The notes under the pieces: model-generated
Databases searched by the model: none
Told to the model about the DNA's origin: nothing
Seen by the model: the letters and a program-made list of their open reading frames with translations, nothing else
Part shown: piece by piece, positions 25,992 through 33,545 of the stretch
Numbering within the stretch: the first letter of the stretch is position 1
Layout: each line of letters starts with the position of its first letter
Program-made: the position numbers and the translations under genes
Source of the DNA: Bacteroidaceae bacterium
GTDB taxonomy: Bacteria; Bacteroidota; Bacteroidia; Bacteroidales; Bacteroidaceae
Length of the DNA stretch: 64,000 nucleotides
Assembly: GCA_017650105.1 (NCBI GenBank)
Contig: JAGCFO010000023.1
Coordinates: forward strand, 93,452-157,451
Direction: 5' to 3'

Positions 25992-26274
25992 TTTGTTCTC
26001 CTCTCGCCTTGTACTATCTTTAACCTGTTGGTTTAGATAGGCTGCGGCTCGGGATAAAAAATAAACGAGATTTATTTTGTTCTCCTCTCACCTTGTACTA
26101 TCTTTAACCGAATGTTTTAGATAGGCTGCGGCTCGGGAGAAAAAATAAACGAGTTTTATTTTGTTCTCCTCTCGCCTTGCACTATCTTTAACCGAGTATT
26201 TTAGATAGGCTGCGGCTCGGGATAAAAAATAAACGAGTTTTATTTTGTTCTCCTCTCGCCTTGCACTATCTTTG
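25992..26274 (+). repeat. 84-bp tandem repeat, 3.4 copies, each carrying a promoter
   Basis: Exact 84-bp period without indels: TTTG starts at 25992, 26076, 26160 and 26244, each followed after 19 bp by TATCTTTA (26015, 26099, 26183) or, in the last copy, TATCTTTG (26267-26274). Copies differ by a few substitutions. Each unit also has GATAGGCTGCGGCTCGGG and ATAAACGAG. The array ends 27 bp before the methyltransferase ATG. The open frame on the opposite strand (28-residue repeats) is a by-product of 84 being a multiple of three. Confidence 0.95.
26244..26274 (+). promoter_or_regulatory. Promoter of the orphan DNA methyltransferase
   Basis: TTTG (26244-26247), 19-bp spacer, TATCTTTG (26267-26274): perfect consensus. 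It is the last of four repeated promoter units; the first three end in A rather than G in the -7 box. Confidence 0.8.
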
Positions 26275-26301
26275 TAAAAGAAAAGAATAATTGGGGTTTC
26301 G

Positions 26302-27231
26302 ATGAAAGCACGCTCTCCCAGAAATAAGACTCTGACTCTCACGGCTGATGAAAAGCGCGAGTTGAGCAAGCGCCTTTTCAGCTCACGACGATTACCTGAG
26401 CAGTTCGTCGACTGCACAATCTGCGCAGATTTATTTCACGTCATCGACAAGATTCCAAAGCAATGCGCTGACTTAATCATTATTGACCCACCATACAACC
26501 TTAATAAACAATTCGGTAACAACAATTTCCGCGCCACAACCGACGATGAATACAGAGCTTACATCCGCTCGTGGCTTCCGCGAGTGATTGAGAAATTGAA
26601 GCCCGACGGCTCTCTATATCTATGTGGGGATTGGAGAAGCAGCGTTGTTCTCTACGACGAATTGCGCCCTTTTCTCCACGTACTCAATCGAATAACTTGG
26701 CAACGCGAAAAAGGAAGAGGGGCTATGCGGAACTGGAAAAATGGGATGGAAGATATTTGGTATGCTGTAGCAGACACAAACAACTATCATTTTGATGTTG
26801 ATGCCGTGAAACAGCGCAGAAGGGTTCTGGCGCCCTACAAAGCAAACGGCAGGCCAAAGGATTGGGAGCAAACCGAGAATGGTAACTTTCGCAACACTTT
26901 CCCTTCGAATTTCTGGGATGATATAAGCATTCCCTATTGGTCGATGAAGGAAAACACATCGCATCCTACCCAAAAACCCGAAAAATTGATTGCTAAGCTT
27001 ATTCTCGCTTCCTCAGCGCCGGGAGATTTGGTTTTCGACCCCTTCGTGGGAAGCGGAACGACAAGCGTAGTTGCTAAAAAACTCGGCAGACATTATCTTG
27101 GGGTCGAGCGAGATAAGACCTACGCATGTTTGGCAGAGAAACGTCTTTCTCTTGCCGAAGAAGACAAAACCATTCAGGGCTATGCCGACGGTGTCTTTTG
27201 GGAACGCAACACATCAGCAAGGCAAAAGTAA
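26302..27231 (+). CDS. Site-specific DNA methyltransferase (amino-methylating, orphan)
   Basis: A 309-residue methyltransferase with the catalytic motif DPPYN at 62-66 preceding the SAM-binding motif DPFVGSGTT at 246-254, the beta-class order, plus the signature ENTSHPTQKPEKL. DPPY enzymes methylate N6 of adenine or N4 of cytosine. The N-terminus (MKARSPRNKTLTLTADEKREL) may be involved in DNA recognition. No restriction endonuclease is adjacent, so this looks like an orphan, possibly regulatory, methylase. Expression is probably driven by the repeated promoter array. The recognition sequence cannot be told. Confidence 0.9.
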   Translation: MKARSPRNKTLTLTADEKRELSKRLFSSRRLPEQFVDCTICADLFHVIDKIPKQCADLIIIDPPYNLNKQFGNNNFRATTDDEYRAYIRSWLPRVIEKLKPDGSLYLCGDWRSSVVLYDELRPFLHVLNRITWQREKGRGAMRNWKNGMEDIWYAVADTNNYHFDVDAVKQRRRVLAPYKANGRPKDWEQTENGNFRNTFPSNFWDDISIPYWSMKENTSHPTQKPEKLIAKLILASSAPGDLVFDPFVGSGTTSVVAKKLGRHYLGVERDKTYACLAEKRLSLAEEDKTIQGYADGVFWERNTSARQK

Positions 27232-27274
27232 TACCTTTCAAATTATTCTTTCAACAGTAGTTTTTGGAAAAAAG

Positions 27275-27985
27275 CTATTCTTGATAAAGTTTCTTTACGA
27301 CGTTTTGATATTTTCGCGAAACAGGGATTTCCTCATCCCCCACTTTGACAAACTCGGCTCCGAAAGAAGTAATTGCTGACTTATTCACAAGAAAAGAACG
27401 ATGTACCCGGATGAAATCATCATCTAACAGCGCTTCCCATTGAGCTATACCCGTTTTGTTGCGATAATCCCTGTTGTCGGTAGCATGAATCCAAACTTCC
27501 GTATCGCGAGATTCCACATAACAAATCTCATGAGGAAGAAGGCTTACATTTCTTCTGTCTGAAACAAACGTGACAGGTCGTTCCACATTCGGGAGTTTGG
27601 ATTTCAGGTATTTATCCAAGAAGAAATAGCCCAAAGCCAAAAGAGTAAGGATTGCAGCAGTAAAAATCGGATTGACGAGAACGTCAGGAATCTTCACATA
27701 ATAGGCAAACTCATCGTGAATCGTCTTGATCGTGATGTTTGCCAAAACCATCAGCATGAATTCAAGCAACAGAATGGCGCATACAACGCAGACGAAATGA
27801 AAAAAGCGCTCTTCCTTTTTGGCTGAATTTATCTTCGGCAAAAGATAAATTGCCGACAATGCCCCAGGTAGAAACATCGCACCGATAAACAATGAATCGG
27901 CAAAGCGATAACCAAGACTTCCGACAATAAGTGCTATCAGCAAAACTGACAAAGTCCAATATCCTATGGTAATCCAATTTTTCAT
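27275..27985 (-). CDS. Membrane-bound LytTR-domain transcriptional regulator
   Basis: A 236-residue protein: four predicted membrane helices in residues 1-128 (ITIGYWTLSVLLIALIVG, LFIGAMFLPGALSAIYLL, FHFVCVVCAILLLEFMLMV, PIFTAAILTLLALGYFFL), then a LytTR DNA-binding domain from about 140 (LLPHEICYVESRDTEVWIHA, FIRVHRSFLVNKSAITSF, IPVSRKYQNVVKKL). There is no kinase or receiver domain, so it probably senses something in or near the membrane directly. Start at 27985 is fixed by an exact promoter upstream. Divergent from a small ExbB/TolQ-like gene that may be its target. Confidence 0.87.
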   Translation of the reverse strand: MKNWITIGYWTLSVLLIALIVGSLGYRFADSLFIGAMFLPGALSAIYLLPKINSAKKEERFFHFVCVVCAILLLEFMLMVLANITIKTIHDEFAYYVKIPDVLVNPIFTAAILTLLALGYFFLDKYLKSKLPNVERPVTFVSDRRNVSLLPHEICYVESRDTEVWIHATDNRDYRNKTGIAQWEALLDDDFIRVHRSFLVNKSAITSFGAEFVKVGDEEIPVSRKYQNVVKKLYQE

Positions 27986-28005
27986 GTCTATCAAGTTTCT
28001 GCAAG

Positions 28006-28036
28006 CAAAAGTAATGCATTTTTCCCATTCAGCAAA
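28006..28036 (-). promoter_or_regulatory. Promoter of the LytTR gene
   Basis: Minus strand: TTTG (28036-28033), 19-bp spacer, TACTTTTG (28013-28006). Exact consensus, about 20 bp before ATG 27985. Confidence 0.8.
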
Positions 28037-28086
28037 ACCCCTCAACCGTAATAAGGGGATTTAACGCGCCAACAGAAGGATTTAAC

Positions 28087-28118
28087 TTTGCATATTTTTG
28101 TTTGCCCCCTTAACTTTG
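28087..28118 (+). promoter_or_regulatory. Promoter of the ExbB-like gene
   Basis: TTTG (28087-28090), 20-bp spacer, TAACTTTG (28111-28118). The same TAACTTTG octamer also occurs at 28083-28090, overlapping the -33 box. It is only 50 bp from the divergent LytTR promoter. Confidence 0.75.
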
Positions 28119-28160
28119 CAGCAGGAATTCCTAAATATGTTTCACTAATCATTTACAAGT

Positions 28161-28496
28161 ATGACTGCTATTAATTTTCTTTCCATCGTAACGTGGTTTG
28201 TTGAGGGAGGCCCCATCGGTTCAACGATCCTCACAATCATTCTCATTCTTGTGTTGTTGGCTGCCTGGAAAGCTCCAGGCAAAGTCAAAGAACTTGGACT
28301 TTTGGCATTAGCCTTCGGCTTATTCTCCCAAATGTTAGGTATCTATCAGATGATTTCATACTTGCAAAACGTTTCAGATGTATCCCCAAGCATTACGTAC
28401 GGCGGAAGCAAGGTAAGTATGATTCCTACGATGTATGGTTTAATCATCTATATGATATCTCTCATCATACGAGTCATTCAAAAACCCCGAATCTGA
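28161..28496 (+). CDS. Small MotA/TolQ/ExbB-like membrane protein
   Basis: A 111-residue protein with three hydrophobic helices (GSTILTIILILVLLAAWKA, ELGLLALAFGLFSQMLGIYQ, MYGLIIYMISLIIRVI). The glycine-rich N-terminus (FVEGGPIGSTILTI) and the GLFSQMLGIYQ segment resemble the core of the MotA/TolQ/ExbB proton-channel family, but the protein is about half the usual length and no ExbD partner is adjacent. It may be a stand-alone helper or stress membrane protein. Divergent from a LytTR regulator. Followed by a strong terminator, so it is monocistronic. Confidence 0.75.
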   Translation: MTAINFLSIVTWFVEGGPIGSTILTIILILVLLAAWKAPGKVKELGLLALAFGLFSQMLGIYQMISYLQNVSDVSPSITYGGSKVSMIPTMYGLIIYMISLIIRVIQKPRI

Positions 28497-28499
28497 CAA

Positions 28500-28535
28500 G
28501 AAGAGGGCCTGCGTTTGCAGGTCCTCTTCCTTTTT
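28500..28535 (+). terminator. Terminator after the ExbB-like gene
   Basis: Arms GAAGAGGGCCTGC / GCAGGTCCTCTTC (one G-T pair) around GTTT, followed by CTTTTT. A strong intrinsic terminator. Confidence 0.88.
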
Positions 28536-28562
28536 AAATATGTATTGCGAAAAATCATTTTT

Positions 28563-28688
28563 GGAGAAGGGAAAAGAAATTATCGAGAAGGAATAATTTT
28601 TTTTCGAGAACACATATCGCGAGATGAAGAAAGAATATTGCGAGATGAAGAAGGAATATCGCGAGATGAAGAAGGAAAAAATATTTTT
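28563..28688. repeat. 21-bp-period intergenic repeat, copy 6
   Basis: Six consecutive units of exactly 21 bp starting at 28563, 28584, 28605, 28626, 28647 and 28668. Heads alternate GGAGAAGGG, CGAGAAGGA, CGAGAACAC, GAAGAAAGA, GAAGAAGGA, GAAGAAGGA. Three units carry TATCGCGAGAT or TATTGCGAGAT tails and three carry A/T tails. It lies between convergent genes. Confidence 0.9.
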
Positions 28689-28711
28689 GCGTAATACATA
28701 TTCCTACATTG

Positions 28712-30859
28712 TCAATCTATCAAACCGCGCGTGCGGAGCATAGCATCAGGATTTGGGTCGGCTCCTCTGAATCGGTGATAAAGTTCCATCGGTTCTTCAC
28801 TTCCACCCATCTCAAGGATATTCTTACGGAAGCTTCTTCCGAGTTCCTCATTCAATACATTCCCACTCTCCTTGTATGCCTCAAAGGCATCAGCGTCAAG
28901 CACTTCTGCCCACAAGTAACTGTAATATCCTGCAGAGTAACCTCCGCTGAAAATATGGTTGAAATAGGTGCCACGATAGCGGAATGCAATCTGCGGGATA
29001 AGCCCGAGCTTGTCGGCAACCTGTTTCTCAAAGGAAGAAGCCTCGAAGTTTGAGTAGTCCGACAGCATATGAAACTCCAAGTCGAGTAGAGCTGCTGCCA
29101 CAAGCTCCGTTGTTTCAAAACCGGTATTGAAACTTCCAGCCTTCTGCATCTTTTCAATCAAGCTGTCGGGGATAACCTCTCCTGTCTGATAGTGATGAGC
29201 ATACTGCTTCATCACTTCAGGCTCAACAGCCCAATGCTCAAGCACTTGAGAGGGCAACTCTACAAAGTCGCGCGCAACGGAAGTTCCGCTCACCATAGGA
29301 TAATGGCACTTAGTGAGGAACCCGTGAGTGGCGTGCCCAAACTCGTGGAAGAGCGTGCGAGCCTCGTCGATGCTAAGCAGCGAAGGAGTATCGCCGGTAG
29401 GGGTGGTAAAGTTGCAGACATTAACGATAACGGGATCTTGGTTCACATCATCCAAATGAACTGCCTCAACAAAGTTGTTCATCCACGCTCCTACTCTTTT
29501 CGTCTTGCGAGGGAAATAGTCGCTATAGAAGAGTGCCAAATGACTGCCGTCGGAATCCAGAACCTCATAGCAGGACACTTCTGGATGATATACGTCGGGA
29601 GCATCAGCATTTACGTTTACCTCTGCATTTTTAGGCGCTGAGGGAACACCCGAAATGGTAAGCGGGCGGAACGAAACGCCATACAGTTTGTTGGTAACCA
29701 TAAAGACTCCCTGACGCACATTTTCGAGAGAGAAATAAGGCTTCAACTCATTTGCGTCGAGGGCGTAACGTTTCACGCGCAACTTTTCGCTATAGTACCA
29801 CCAGTCCCAGGCTTCCAGTTTGAAATTCTCCCCTTCATCGTAGATCATTTGCTGCAAGTCGGCAGCTTCTTCCTTAGCCTTAGCCAAAGCGGGCTCCCAG
29901 ATCTTCATCAACAGCGTATACGCAGCTTCGGGTGTTTTGGCCATCTTGTCTTCGAGCTGATATTCGGCAAAGTTTTTGTATCCGAATATTTTAGCTTTCT
30001 GCAAGCGAAGACTCAAGATTTCCTTGATGAGCGCTTTGTTGTCATTATCGTTGTCATGATTACCCCTATTGGTGTATGCAAGATACATCTCGCGTCGCAA
30101 ATCACGATTGTCAGCATATTTCAGGAAAGGCTCCCACGATGGTTTCTGGAGCGTGAACAACCAACCCTCTTTGCCTGCAGCTTCTGCCCTATCGTGAGCT
30201 GAAGCTATCACGTCATCGGGCAAACCCGAGAGGTCTTTTGTGTCAGTAATCAGCAGCGTATAGGCATTCGTCTCGGCGAGAGAATTGTCGCCAAACTGCA
30301 AGGTTGCCAACGAGAGTTTTTTGTCTATCTCGACCAATTCCGCCTTCTTGGAAGCATCGAGCAACGCTCCTCCTCTGACAAACATACGATAATATTTCTC
30401 AAGCACCATTTCTTGCTCACGAGTAAGCCCAAGAGTTGCCTTGTTATCGTATATTTCTTTCACTCGCTTGAAAAGGCGCTCATTCATAGTGATGTATGCT
30501 GACTGATCCGTCATCATAGGAGTGATAATCCGCTCTGTTTCTTTCATTACGTCATCGGCATCCGTCTCGTTGACGTTCGAAAAGATACCTTGAACACGAC
30601 TTAACAAACGTCCGCTCTTTTCGAGAGCATCGATTGTGTTGGCAAAAGTGGGTTGTTCCTTCTGATTTGCTATCGCGTCAATCTCAGCACGTTGCTGCTT
30701 GAAAGCTTCCTTGAAAGCAGGAAGGTAGTCTTTTGACTCAATCTTACTGAACTGAGGAGCGCCATACATATCAGAAGACTCTGAAAGCAAAGGATTCTCG
30801 CGATTATTACACGAGAAAAGGGCGAGGGCTATAGAAGCCATAATTAGGATTTTTTTCAT
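28712..30859 (-). CDS. M3 family metallopeptidase (peptidyl-dipeptidase Dcp-like), lipoprotein
   Basis: A 715-residue zinc peptidase. The N-terminus MKKILIMASIALALFSCNN is a lipoprotein signal. The zinc motif is HEFGHATHG with His505 and His509; flanking segments (TLFHEFGH, and FNHIFSGGYSAGYYSYLWAEVLDADAF further on) are typical of M3A peptidases of the Dcp/oligopeptidase A type, which remove dipeptides from short peptides. It is probably periplasmic and lipid-anchored, and is full length. The gene follows the CE12 esterase gene by 55 bp on the same strand; there is no obvious functional link. Confidence 0.93.
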   Translation of the reverse strand: MKKILIMASIALALFSCNNRENPLLSESSDMYGAPQFSKIESKDYLPAFKEAFKQQRAEIDAIANQKEQPTFANTIDALEKSGRLLSRVQGIFSNVNETDADDVMKETERIITPMMTDQSAYITMNERLFKRVKEIYDNKATLGLTREQEMVLEKYYRMFVRGGALLDASKKAELVEIDKKLSLATLQFGDNSLAETNAYTLLITDTKDLSGLPDDVIASAHDRAEAAGKEGWLFTLQKPSWEPFLKYADNRDLRREMYLAYTNRGNHDNDNDNKALIKEILSLRLQKAKIFGYKNFAEYQLEDKMAKTPEAAYTLLMKIWEPALAKAKEEAADLQQMIYDEGENFKLEAWDWWYYSEKLRVKRYALDANELKPYFSLENVRQGVFMVTNKLYGVSFRPLTISGVPSAPKNAEVNVNADAPDVYHPEVSCYEVLDSDGSHLALFYSDYFPRKTKRVGAWMNNFVEAVHLDDVNQDPVIVNVCNFTTPTGDTPSLLSIDEARTLFHEFGHATHGFLTKCHYPMVSGTSVARDFVELPSQVLEHWAVEPEVMKQYAHHYQTGEVIPDSLIEKMQKAGSFNTGFETTELVAAALLDLEFHMLSDYSNFEASSFEKQVADKLGLIPQIAFRYRGTYFNHIFSGGYSAGYYSYLWAEVLDADAFEAYKESGNVLNEELGRSFRKNILEMGGSEEPMELYHRFRGADPNPDAMLRTRGLID

Positions 30860-30914
30860 TCGTTACTTGAATATTTATTTGGACATTGTTATCGATTTTG
30901 CTATCAAAAAAAGT

Positions 30915-32600
30915 CTATTTGAACTTGGGCTTTTGGGCTCCTCGCTTCAGATACTTCTTTAGAGGAGAATCCGTTTCTTTCAATCCTTTTGCAAACATTG
31001 CTGCATTTACTTTTGCACCTTTGAGAGAAGTGTGAGTATGATCATTTTTGTAATAAACCTCCGCATCTTCTTTTCCACTCGCATGAGCTTCCATCCAGTC
31101 GGCAGTAAGATTATGCATATCCACAAAAGGAACATCTAACTGTTCTGCCACTTCCTTTACCCAAGTGGCGCAAGAGCCTGGACGTCGCTCTATCCGGTTG
31201 CGATTCGACTGGTCTTTCCTCCATTCATTGCGGGGAGTCATCGACACAAGGATAGGAAAGGCTCCTTTTTCCCGAGAATCTTCCACCATCTTGCGCAGAT
31301 ACCACCCATAGGTATAAACGACTTTATAAGAACGGTCCTTTTCCAAACGATAAACGTGGCTTGAGTCGGCAATGCCGCTTATTGAGGCACGAGCTTTTCC
31401 AGAGGATATATCACCCATATCATTATGTCCGAATTGAATGACGACAAAGTCACCAGGACGGAGGGAATTATAGACTTTTTCCCAACGTCCTTCCTCAATA
31501 TAGGTACGAGTGCTACGTCCCGCTTTACCGGCATTAATTACTTCTACCTTACCTTTTTTAAATATGGGGGAAACCACACTACCCCATCCCCACATGCTAT
31601 CGTCGTCTTTGTCTTCGTTCTGCATAGTGCTATCTCCGCAGAAAAACACACGTGGACGATAGTTCCCTGTCTGTGGAGGAACTTGAAGGGGATACCACTT
31701 TTCTTGTGGAAGAAGATATTTCTTTAGCTCCAGTCCTTCGCAAGCAAGGATTGCCTCAGCAGCAGAAAGAGCGTTGTTACGAGCCCCAAACTCACTAGAG
31801 TGAATCTTATCAAGATAGAAATGATATGCCACTTTCCAAGGACCGAAAGTTTCGAATTTACGTGCTGTTGTTCCTTCTAAGTCAATAAACGGAACATTTT
31901 TCTCTTTGCAGATTTCTTTTTGCCAACGAGTGAAAGTAGCGGCCTTGCGAGTTATGCTTCCGTCTGACTCCCAACTATTGCGGGGCGTAAGTGAGCAAAG
32001 GACTGGATATGCGCCTCGACTGCGCACATCATCGATAAACCTACGCATATATTCTCCGTAGCTATACACCGTTTCCACAGTTCCCGTTTCCTTAATTGTT
32101 ACCACAAGGCTGTCTTTCCCTGTTCCTGGAATGGAAGCACGTGCCCGCCCTTCATCATAGGGTCCATTATCATTGTGTCCCAATTCAATGATTACCCAGT
32201 CTCCTGCTCTTATTCCCTTCAACACATCAGGCCAAAGCCTGCGGTAAAAGGTGCGGCTGCTTGTCCCCCCTAAAGCGTGATTCTCGACTGTAATGCGCGA
32301 TTCATCAAAATAGTTATGAGCAAAGAAACCCCAACCCCATTGTCCGTTATTTCCGTTACCCAACGTTCCAGTACGCATCGTGCTGTTTCCAACAAGGAAA
32401 AGAACCGGATTGTTTCCTTTTCTTGAACTTCCAGAAATAGGGCGAGCGGAATTAGCTATGTTGATACTGTCAAGTGTAAGGTCCTTCACTTGATTAACAT
32501 CGGAAAGGGAACGTGGAACTATTCCGTCACCCATAGGTTTCTGGGCAAAGGCACAAAAAGAGAAAACAAGGACAGATAATATAGTGAAATGTCTTTTCAT
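30915..32600 (-). CDS. Two-domain SGNH/CE12-type esterase (rhamnogalacturonan acetylesterase-like)
   Basis: A 561-residue secreted protein (signal peptide ending FCAFAQ) made of two related SGNH hydrolase domains. Domain 1 (about 65-300): LFLVGNSTMRTG, ELGHNDNGPYDEGRARASIPG, SLTPRNSW, DKIHSSEFGARNNA. Domain 2 (about 315-550): VFFCGDSTMQNE, QFGHNDMGDISSGKARASISG, SMTPRNEW, NDHTHTSLKGAKVNA. This pattern matches CE12 esterases that remove acetyl groups from rhamnogalacturonan I. Domain 2 has the standard GDS block; domain 1 has GNS, with the serine retained. It fits the pectin-directed GH43 and GH78 genes elsewhere in the window. Confidence 0.88.
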   Translation of the reverse strand: MKRHFTILSVLVFSFCAFAQKPMGDGIVPRSLSDVNQVKDLTLDSINIANSARPISGSSRKGNNPVLFLVGNSTMRTGTLGNGNNGQWGWGFFAHNYFDESRITVENHALGGTSSRTFYRRLWPDVLKGIRAGDWVIIELGHNDNGPYDEGRARASIPGTGKDSLVVTIKETGTVETVYSYGEYMRRFIDDVRSRGAYPVLCSLTPRNSWESDGSITRKAATFTRWQKEICKEKNVPFIDLEGTTARKFETFGPWKVAYHFYLDKIHSSEFGARNNALSAAEAILACEGLELKKYLLPQEKWYPLQVPPQTGNYRPRVFFCGDSTMQNEDKDDDSMWGWGSVVSPIFKKGKVEVINAGKAGRSTRTYIEEGRWEKVYNSLRPGDFVVIQFGHNDMGDISSGKARASISGIADSSHVYRLEKDRSYKVVYTYGWYLRKMVEDSREKGAFPILVSMTPRNEWRKDQSNRNRIERRPGSCATWVKEVAEQLDVPFVDMHNLTADWMEAHASGKEDAEVYYKNDHTHTSLKGAKVNAAMFAKGLKETDSPLKKYLKRGAQKPKFK

Positions 32601-32701
32601 TTTGAAAACGTATTATTAAGGGCAAAGATAATGAATTTATTTGAAAAAACAAAATCCTTTTTAATAAAAGAAGTGAGAAAAAATCCTCAGCAAAAAACGA
32701 A

Positions 32702-32731
32702 TAAAAAAAGCATCTCCACGAGATGCTTTTA
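32702..32731. terminator. Terminator after yebC-like gene
   Basis: Arms AAAGCATCTC / GAGATGCTTT around a short loop, with A/T runs on both sides. On the minus strand TTTTTTT follows, ending the pheT-yebC transcript. Confidence 0.8.
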
Positions 32732-32782
32732 ATGACATTCTTGAAAGAAAGTTAATGACAAAAGTCAAAAACAGGAAAGGAC

Positions 32783-33517
32783 TTATTCCTCCTCACCCTC
32801 TAACGGGCGCATGTTGGTATAGACATTTTGTACGTCTTCGTCTTCCTCAAGGCGCTCAACCATTTTGTCAATTGTCTCGCGCTGTTCGTCTGTAACATCC
32901 TTCAAGTCTGTAGGGATACGAGTAAATTCAGCACTTACGACTTCAAAGCCCTGCTCCTCCAAATGGTGCTGAATCTGCGCAAAAGACTTAGGATCACCGT
33001 AGATAGTGATACCATCTTCATCCTCGTCATATTCATCCTCTACGCCATAATCGATTAGGTCGAGAATCAATTCATCCATATCAAGATTGTCAATCTTCTT
33101 GAATGTAAACATCGACTTGTGATTAAAGAGGAAGGAAAGACTGCCAGTTGTACCCAGAGTGCCACCAAACTTTGTAAAGACGCTACGCACGTTTGCAACA
33201 GTACGTGTAGTGTTGTCTGTCAATGTTTCAACGAAAACGGCTACTCCATGAGGACCATACCCTTCGTAAGTCATTTCCTTGTAGTCCTTGGTATCCTTAC
33301 CCATTGCGTTCTTTATCGCACGCTCAATATTGTCCTTAGGCATGTTTTCATGCTTGGCAGTAGCGATTATGGCGCGCAGTGCAGCGTTGCTGTCAGGGTC
33401 GGGGCCTCCTGCTTTAACGGCAATAGAAATCTGTTTACCGATGCGGGTAAACGTACGGGCCATATTGCCCCATCTCTTCAGTTTTCTTGCTTTACGGAAT
33501 TCAAATGCTCTTCCCAT
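32783..33517 (-). CDS. YebC/PmpR-family protein
   Basis: A 244-residue member of the YebC family: MGRAFEFRKARKLKRWGNMARTFTRIGKQI at the N-terminus, PKDNIERAIKNAMG, YEGYGPHGVAVFVETLTDNTTRTVANVRSVF, GSLSFLF, then an acidic C-terminus. YebC proteins are described as DNA-binding regulators and more recently as factors that relieve ribosome stalling at proline stretches. It is 28 bp after pheT, so it is probably cotranscribed with this translation gene, which suits the ribosome role. Confidence 0.93.
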   Translation of the reverse strand: MGRAFEFRKARKLKRWGNMARTFTRIGKQISIAVKAGGPDPDSNAALRAIIATAKHENMPKDNIERAIKNAMGKDTKDYKEMTYEGYGPHGVAVFVETLTDNTTRTVANVRSVFTKFGGTLGTTGSLSFLFNHKSMFTFKKIDNLDMDELILDLIDYGVEDEYDEDEDGITIYGDPKSFAQIQHHLEEQGFEVVSAEFTRIPTDLKDVTDEQRETIDKMVERLEEDEDVQNVYTNMRPLEGEEE

Positions 33518-33545
33518 AATAAAATGTTTATTTAATTGTTTAGAA

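Noticed and set aside
26088..26417. Minus-strand frame with 28-residue repeats (KDSARREENKIKLVYF...)
   Set aside because: A by-product of the 84-bp promoter repeats; it overlaps the methyltransferase start on the opposite strand.
23564..27231. Restriction-modification system made of the HsdR-N-like protein and the DNA methyltransferase
   Set aside because: They are 2.3 kb apart, separated by housekeeping genes on the other strand, belong to different enzyme types, and have separate promoters.
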